A stretch of 64,000 nt of DNA from Ekhidna lutea (lineage in GTDB: Bacteria; Bacteroidota; Bacteroidia; Cytophagales; Cyclobacteriaceae): NCBI RefSeq assembly GCF_900188325.1, contig NZ_FZPD01000005.1:124001-188000 (forward strand), given 5' to 3'. How positions within the stretch are numbered: position 1 is the stretch's first letter; each line of letters opens with the position of its first letter. Under the pieces are notes generated by a model, which was given only the letters and a program-made list of their open reading frames with translations, searched no databases and had not been told where the DNA came from. A program made the translations under genes and the position numbers. Below are positions 59,518 through 64,000 of the stretch, one piece after another.

Positions 59518-61068
59518 ATGCAGCAATTTAAAATCTTATGGGCGGACGATGAAATTGAACTCCTCAAGCCTCATATTTTATTCCTGGAACAGAAAGGGTA
59601 TCAACTGACTCCTGTCAATAGTGGGGCGGATGCACTTGAAGAAATCGACCACAACTATTTTGATATCGTCTTTCTAGATGAAAATATGCCTGGAATGAGT
59701 GGGCTTGAAACCCTCAACTACATAAAGTCAACCCATCCAAATCTTCCTGTGGTGATGATCACCAAAAATGAGGCCGAGGAAATCATGGAAGAAGCCATAG
59801 GGGCAAAAATTGCTGATTACCTGATCAAACCACTGAATCCGAATCAGATTTTGCTTTCAGTCAAGAAAATTCTTGATAACAAACGGATCATTTCCGAAAA
59901 GACCAATCTAGGTTATCAAAAGGAATTTCAGCAGTTGTCGATGGGGGTGATGGATGCGCAAGATCATCACGACTGGATGGAGATTTATAAGAAATTGGTG
60001 TATTGGGAGCTGGAAATAGATGAGACAGAAGATAAAAGCATGGTGGAAGTGCTCAATGCCCAAAAAGTGGAGGCCGATGGGAATTTCTCTGCCTTTATTA
60101 CTTCCAACTATGAAAGCTGGATCACCAATCCGGATATAGACCGACCACTACTTTCACACAATCTCTTAAAGCAAAAGGTGTTTTCAGAAGTAGGTGATGA
60201 ACCTGTCTTTCTGATCGTGATTGACAACCTGAGGTATGATCAATGGAAGATTATTGAGCCGGAAGTAGCCGAGCTTTTTAGTGTTGAGTCAGAGGAAATG
60301 TACTACTCTATTTTGCCGACAACTACTTCTTATGCAAGAAACTCACTCTTTGCAGGCTTAACGCCTGTTGAAATTGCCAGAAGATATCCTGATTTGTGGG
60401 TGGAAGAAGAAATAGATGAAGGTAAGAACTTGAAAGAAGAGGAGCTATTAGAAGCCAATATGGCTCGAAACCAGATCAAAGAGCGATTTTCTTATCATAA
60501 AATCCTAAGAGCCGAAGAAGGTAAACAGTTGAGTGAGAACATTCCTAATCTAATGAATAATAAGCTAAATGCGATCGTATTCAATTTCGTGGACATGTTA
60601 TCACATGCACGAACTGACATGCAGATGATTCGTGAGCTGGCCCCCGATGAATCTGCCTATCGCTCACTCACCAGGTCCTGGTTTACACATTCTTCACTTT
60701 TTGACACATTGAGGGTGCTGGCTAATCAGAAAGTTAAGGTTATGATCACCACGGATCACGGTACGATTCGCGTAAATAAGGCTCAAAAAATTGTAGGTGA
60801 TCGCAATACCAACACCAACCTAAGGTACAAGGTGGGTAAAAACCTGGCGTTTGACGAGAAATCTGTTTTCTATACAAGAGAACCAGAAAGGTTTGGACTC
60901 CCTAAGCCGCATGTTAGTTCTGCATACGTTTTCGCTAAGGACAACCATTTTTTTGCTTATCCCAATAACTTTAATCACTACGTTCGTCACTACAAAGACA
61001 CGTTTCAGCATGGAGGCATCTCCATGGAAGAGATTATGATTCCATTTATCACGCTCGCTAATAAATGA
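59518..61068 (+). CDS. porX: PorX-type response regulator with PglZ phosphatase domain
   Basis: Response regulator of the PorXY two-component system that controls T9SS genes; 516 residues. The receiver domain (1-120) has Asp10/Asp11, phosphorylation site Asp54 in IVFLDENMPG, Thr82 and Lys104. A helical linker leads to the PglZ (alkaline-phosphatase-fold) domain with FLIVIDNLRYDQWKII, ILPTTTSYARNSLF and ITTDHGTIRV as metal-site segments. This receiver-PglZ order defines PorX. It heads an operon: tsaE starts four bases before its stop. No porY kinase gene lies within the window. Confidence 0.93.
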   Translation: MQQFKILWADDEIELLKPHILFLEQKGYQLTPVNSGADALEEIDHNYFDIVFLDENMPGMSGLETLNYIKSTHPNLPVVMITKNEAEEIMEEAIGAKIADYLIKPLNPNQILLSVKKILDNKRIISEKTNLGYQKEFQQLSMGVMDAQDHHDWMEIYKKLVYWELEIDETEDKSMVEVLNAQKVEADGNFSAFITSNYESWITNPDIDRPLLSHNLLKQKVFSEVGDEPVFLIVIDNLRYDQWKIIEPEVAELFSVESEEMYYSILPTTTSYARNSLFAGLTPVEIARRYPDLWVEEEIDEGKNLKEEELLEANMARNQIKERFSYHKILRAEEGKQLSENIPNLMNNKLNAIVFNFVDMLSHARTDMQMIRELAPDESAYRSLTRSWFTHSSLFDTLRVLANQKVKVMITTDHGTIRVNKAQKIVGDRNTNTNLRYKVGKNLAFDEKSVFYTREPERFGLPKPHVSSAYVFAKDNHFFAYPNNFNHYVRHYKDTFQHGGISMEEIMIPFITLANK

Positions 61069-61484
61069 CCATCCCAAACTACAATGAAGAAGAGCTACAA
61101 GAGGTAGCCCGAAAACTAATCAGCAACTTTGGACACCTCAAAGTGTGGTGCTTTGATGCGGAGATGGGTGCAGGAAAAACCACGTTGACGAAAGCAATTT
61201 GCAGAGAGTTAGGGGTGCAGGATGAGATGAGTTCACCTACTTTCTCCATTGTGAATGAATACCTGACGGACAAAAACCAGGACATTTATCACTTCGATTT
61301 TTATCGATTGAAGGACATGGAAGAGGCCATGGATATTGGTGTGGAGGATTACCTTTTTTCGGGAAATCTGTGTTTGCTGGAATGGCCTCAGATTATTGAA
61401 CCACTATTGCCGGATGAATACCTGCAAATAAACATTAAATTAGTAGGTGATAATACCCGATCACTAACTGCTCAACCTAAATGA
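61065..61484 (+). CDS. tsaE: tRNA threonylcarbamoyladenosine biosynthesis ATPase TsaE
   Basis: Small ATPase that powers TsaD/TsaB in making t6A37 on tRNAs reading ANN codons; 139 residues. Walker A EMGAGKTTLTKA (34-45), SSPTFSIVNEY with the switch threonine, FYRLKDMEEAMDIGVEDYL, and LLEWPQIIEPLLP, all typical. It overlaps porX by four bases and the ald gene by four bases (ATGA in both cases), so the three are translationally coupled. Confidence 0.95.
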   Translation: MTIPNYNEEELQEVARKLISNFGHLKVWCFDAEMGAGKTTLTKAICRELGVQDEMSSPTFSIVNEYLTDKNQDIYHFDFYRLKDMEEAMDIGVEDYLFSGNLCLLEWPQIIEPLLPDEYLQINIKLVGDNTRSLTAQPK

Positions 61485-62707
61485 ACGAATCGTCGAAATC
61501 CGGATTTGCAAAGCTTGCGCAAGAACAAACGCTTTACCCTCAGGAAGCGCCCGCTAAAATCTCAAAGAAGCATCAATCAATGCAAATAGGAGTACCACAG
61601 GAGATTGCTGATCAGGAAAAACGCATGCCAATCAAACCTTCATCAGTAGGTGTACTGGTTGCAAATGGTCATGAGGTACTGGTAGAGTCCGGAGCTGGGG
61701 AATCAGCTAATTTTTCAGACGATGAGTATAGCGAAGCGGGAGCACAGATTGCCTACAGTGCCAAGGAGGTCTTTGAGTGTCGGACGGTACTTAAGGTAGA
61801 GCCGCCAACCATCAAGGAAATTGAAATGATGAAACCGGGGAGCACACTTATTTCTGCGTTTCAGGCTGGGAAGCAAAACACAAAATACCTGGAGGCTATC
61901 AACAAGAAAAAGTTGATTGCGATTGGCTATGAATTCATTGAAGATAAAGTGGGAGGACTGCCTCTTGTTCGTGCGATGAGCGAGGTGGCCGGAAGTACGG
62001 TAATGATCATAGCGGCTGAATATTTAAGCAGCGCCAACAATGGGAGAGGAGTGATTCTGGGAGGAATCACCGGAGTGCCACCCACACGCGTAGTGATCAT
62101 AGGTGCCGGCACAGTGGCTGAGTTTGCTGCCAGAGCAGCATTGGGTCACGGAGCTGAAGTTCGGGTCTTTGATAATCAGATTTACAAGATGCGAAGGCTG
62201 AAGCATTCCCTTGGACAGGAAATCTATACGTCTACCTATGATGAGGCATTGCTGAAGAAAGAAGTTCAGGAAGCAGATGTGCTAATTGGGGCCGTACGCT
62301 TTGAAAAAGGAAAAAGTAAGATGCTGGTGACCGAAGATATGGTGATGAGCATGAAACCCGGTTCGGTCATCATAGATGTAAGCATCGACCATGGCGGATG
62401 CATCGAAACATCTGAACTAACGAATCATAAAAAGCCGGTCTTTGTGAAGCATGACGTGACACACTACTGCGTACCTAACATTGCTTCGCGGGTAGCTAGA
62501 ACCGCATCACTCGCGATCTCGAACATCTTCACCCCGATCTTACTGGAAGCAGGAGACTGTGGAGGATTTGACGAGATGATCTACACCCATCGTTGGCTGC
62601 AAAAAGGTGTGTACTCCTACAAAGGCACCTTGACTAACCTCGCCCTCGCCAAGCGCTTCAACCTGGCATTTAAGGATATCAGTTTATTTATGGCGGCTAG
62701 GATATGA
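61481..62707 (+). CDS. ald: Alanine dehydrogenase
   Basis: Oxidative deamination of L-alanine to pyruvate with NAD+; also pyruvate amination. The 408 residues are about 35 longer than classical Ald because of an N-terminal lead (FAKLAQEQTLYPQEAP) seen in Bacteroidota members. The family body starts at MQIGVPQEIADQEKRMPIKP; the glycine loop VVIIGAGTVAEFAARAALGHG (about 207-227) binds NAD, followed by AVRFEKGKSKMLVTEDMV and VIIDVSIDHGGCIETS with the catalytic Asp. The gene ends the porX-tsaE-ald unit; the neighbouring cassette is on the other strand. (Glycine loop quoted in part: VVIIGAGTVAEFAAR.). Confidence 0.93.
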   Translation: MNESSKSGFAKLAQEQTLYPQEAPAKISKKHQSMQIGVPQEIADQEKRMPIKPSSVGVLVANGHEVLVESGAGESANFSDDEYSEAGAQIAYSAKEVFECRTVLKVEPPTIKEIEMMKPGSTLISAFQAGKQNTKYLEAINKKKLIAIGYEFIEDKVGGLPLVRAMSEVAGSTVMIIAAEYLSSANNGRGVILGGITGVPPTRVVIIGAGTVAEFAARAALGHGAEVRVFDNQIYKMRRLKHSLGQEIYTSTYDEALLKKEVQEADVLIGAVRFEKGKSKMLVTEDMVMSMKPGSVIIDVSIDHGGCIETSELTNHKKPVFVKHDVTHYCVPNIASRVARTASLAISNIFTPILLEAGDCGGFDEMIYTHRWLQKGVYSYKGTLTNLALAKRFNLAFKDISLFMAARI

Positions 62708-62713
62708 ATAGAA

Positions 62714-62848
62714 TTATTTACTCTTTTTTGGAGGAGGAGATGTAGGTGTTCTTGATGTAGGAACTTGTCCTTTAATAACTCCGCTTTCACTTCTTTTTAC
62801 GGTACCACCTACATTGGATGGTTTTCCTGATGGTTTTTGTTTAGCCAT
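62714..62848 (-). CDS. Tiny proline/lysine-rich protein (44 residues)
   Basis: A 44-residue ORF from ATG 62848 to TAA 62714. It begins MAKQKPSGKPSNVGGTVKRS and ends with TPTSPPPKKSK; nearly half the residues are Lys, Ser, Pro or Gly, so it is probably disordered. It starts eight bases before the end of the membrane-protein gene (overlap 62841-62848), which points to translational coupling. The sequence has no close match that I recognise with certainty, but a small Pro/Lys-tailed protein beside a two-helix membrane protein is a pattern I have seen in other Bacteroidota. Partner of the broken gene upstream. Confidence 0.6.
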   Translation of the reverse strand: MAKQKPSGKPSNVGGTVKRSESGVIKGQVPTSRTPTSPPPKKSK

Positions 62849-63331
62849 ATCTGTTATTAAAATATAATTTTTCTTCTCTATCAGTTTTTTCTAATAATTT
62901 GGGTATTTGTCTAACGTGTACTTCGTTATCAAGTTCTTCAATTTTTTCTTTAATATCAGATCTGAGTGCGAAAAATGATTCTGATGCCTGATTTTCATTC
63001 ATGATTTTATTTTCAAAATCACTCCATAGTTTCTCTAATTGATTGAAGTATTTTAAATACAGATTTCTCAATGAGCTTATTTTTAACAACTCCTCATCTG
63101 ATTTGATTATTTGATTTTCGATTAGATTAATCAATTGTATTAAGGCTATTATTATACATGCTATTAAAGCCACAGGCTCCCAAATTGACCAACCAAAAAC
63201 ACCACCTCCTGAAAAAATTAGTGTAAGAATTTTATATTTTTTTTAATATTCTTACACCTATTGATATAATTAGCTAGATATAGTTCTCCGTACTTGGCGT
63301 CAACCAATTCATACCAAATTTTATTTCTCAA
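62841..63331 (-). pseudogene. Membrane and coiled-coil protein gene broken by a frameshift in an A8 tract
   Basis: Two consecutive frames that together make one protein of about 163 residues. Frame 1 runs from TTG 63331 to a stop at 63218 and encodes KIWYELVDAKYGELYLANYI and RCKNIKK. Frame 2, read without a start codon from about 63234, continues YKILTLIFSGGGVFGWSIW and then a hydrophobic helix (VALIACIIIALIQLINLI), an ENQIIKSDEELLKISSL segment and a helical tail. The switch falls at eight A residues (T8 at 63237-63244 on the plus strand); one more A would restore the frame. A GTG at 63173 opens frame 2 as a 110-residue ORF. The gene may be inactive, phase-variable, or a sequencing error. Family not identified. 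Confidence 0.6.
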
Positions 63332-63424
63332 CTTTTATAGGTTTTCTTAAAGTTAAGAATTTTATCTCAACAGAGGTAGTTGTGATTGACCCTTATATTT
63401 TTAGATACTAAGCGAGACGGCCCT

Positions 63425-63512
63425 GTCATTTCGACGATAGGAGAAATCTTTACTTCTAGCCATTAGAGATTCCTCGTTCCCTGCCTTTGTCGGCAGGCAG
63501 GCTCGGAATGAC
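63425..63512. repeat. Family B repeat, copy 3
   Basis: GTCATTTCGACGATAGGAGA, then AATCTTT and AGAGATTCCTCGTTCC, ending GGAATGAC. Contains an inserted CTGCCTTTGTCGGCAGGCAG stem that the copy at 33762 lacks. Confidence 0.72.
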
Positions 63513-63538
63513 ATCCAGAACAAAGTATTGAGGTTATT

Positions 63539-63565
63539 CCCCCTTTGAAGGGGGGGGTGAGAGGA
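63539..63565. repeat. Family C half-element
   Basis: CCCCCTTTGAAGGGGGGGTG AGAGG; like the elements at 13772 and 56026. A further family B end (CCTTCAACAGGCTCAGGATGAC, quoted in parts CCTTCAACAGG and CTCAGGATGAC) lies at 63590-63611 before the valS stop. Confidence 0.62.
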
Positions 63566-63614
63566 TGTGTGTTGGCGGGGGATGTCTATCCTTCAACAGG
63601 CTCAGGATGACAAG

Positions 63615-64000
63615 CTATAAAGAAGCCAAACTCTCCTCCAGCGTCTTCACTTTAGCCTCAGCATCGGCCAGTTTTTTTCGCTCCATGGCTACCACTTGCT
63701 CAGGGGCACCATTCACGAACCTCTCATTGGAGAGCTTTTTCTCCACAGACTTCATGAAGCCTTTCGTGTAGTTCAGCTCTTCCTCGATCTTCTTCTTTTC
63801 CGCTTCAATGTCGATACTCTCTGTTGCCGGAATGAAGAACTCATCCGATCCCACAACAAAGCTGAATGCATTGGCTGGCTTATCTCCTGATTTAATTTCG
63901 GAAATGTTTGCCAGCTTCTTCAACGATTCGTCAATGGAATCCACAACACTGCTATTAGTCGTCAACTCAAATGTCTCCTTAGGTGAGATACCCTTTGAAC
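63615..64000 (-). CDS. valS: Valyl-tRNA synthetase, C-terminal fragment at window edge
   Basis: Charges tRNA-Val. Only the last 128 residues are inside the window; the frame is still open at base 64000 and includes SPKETFEL before the internal segment, as in ValS. The C-terminal coiled-coil arm is clear: VVGSDEFFIPA, then IDIEAEKKKIEEELNYTKGF, VNGAPEQVVAMERKKLADAE and KTLEESLASL, the tRNA-binding arm of this enzyme. The gene begins outside the window on the minus strand and ends at 63615, just after repeat elements. A TTG at 63965 is internal, not the real start. Confidence 0.93.
   Translation of the reverse strand, partial: SKGISPKETFELTTNSSVVDSIDESLKKLANISEIKSGDKPANAFSFVVGSDEFFIPATESIDIEAEKKKIEEELNYTKGFMKSVEKKLSNERFVNGAPEQVVAMERKKLADAEAKVKTLEESLASL

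Noticed and set aside
63218-63331. Resemblance of frame 1 of the broken gene to ribosomal protein S7 (DxKYGxxxxxxxIN pattern)
   Set aside because: Only a few residues agree, and joined with frame 2 it gives a membrane protein, so the likeness is chance.

Overview
The window looks like chromosomal DNA of a marine or saline Bacteroidota, most likely a Cytophagales-type bacterium. Pointers are type IX secretion system (T9SS) parts (a C-terminal sorting domain on a 2,535-residue protein, a plug protein, PorX), FtsX permeases of the long double-domain Bacteroidota form, a PUR-alpha-like DUF3276 protein, many lipoproteins with a short lipobox, Bacteroidota-type -7 elements (TAnnTTTG), moderate AT richness and acidic exported proteins. 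I see no rRNA, tRNA, CRISPR array, phage or intact transposon.

Layout. 1-2.4 kb: edge-truncated FtsX permease, cyclophilin, exported metallo-beta-lactamase-fold protein. 2.6-11.4 kb: surface operon of a small outer-membrane barrel, a giant T9SS cargo with reelin-like repeats, and a lipoprotein. 11.5-15 kb: membrane-protein pair, class IV aminotransferase, sulfotransferase-like protein, thioredoxin. 15.2-28.5 kb: a minus-strand run with a DnaE carrying its own proofreading exonuclease, two tandem FtsX permeases, a triplicated exported protein, a putative zinc peptidase, a YCII protein and a beta-propeller protein. 28.9-34.9 kb: a small beta-rich protein coupled to a TPR histidine kinase, a divergent M28 peptidase/TolB-like pair, a lipoprotein. 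35-43 kb: both aconitases (AcnA, AcnB), a LuxC-type acyl-CoA reductase divergent from a ferredoxin. 43-54.7 kb: DUF58, DUF3276, YchF, T9SS plug divergent from an ECF sigma factor/anti-sigma-barrel pair, a DUF5916 receptor-like barrel, and a carboxy(nor)spermidine operon. 54.9-64 kb: small exported proteins, ABC ATPase and HD phosphohydrolase, porX-tsaE-ald operon, a broken membrane-protein gene with a tiny proline-rich partner, and the 3' end of valS.

The most notable unexplained structure is between the genes. Most gaps over about 150 bp carry short dispersed repeats of at least five families, several arranged as two inverted half-elements (REPIN-like). One appears to have supplied the C-terminus of a gene and another a false upstream extension of acnA. 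The other items I would look at first are the frameshifted two-gene cassette at 62714-63331, the small-protein/TPR-kinase pair at 28897-31172, and an exact 17-bp tandem duplication in the acnB leader.

Functional links: the giant cargo would need the T9SS, whose plug and PorX regulator are also here. Aconitases, ferredoxin, alanine dehydrogenase and the polyamine enzymes are ordinary metabolism. All assignments come from reading the translations; no database search was possible.
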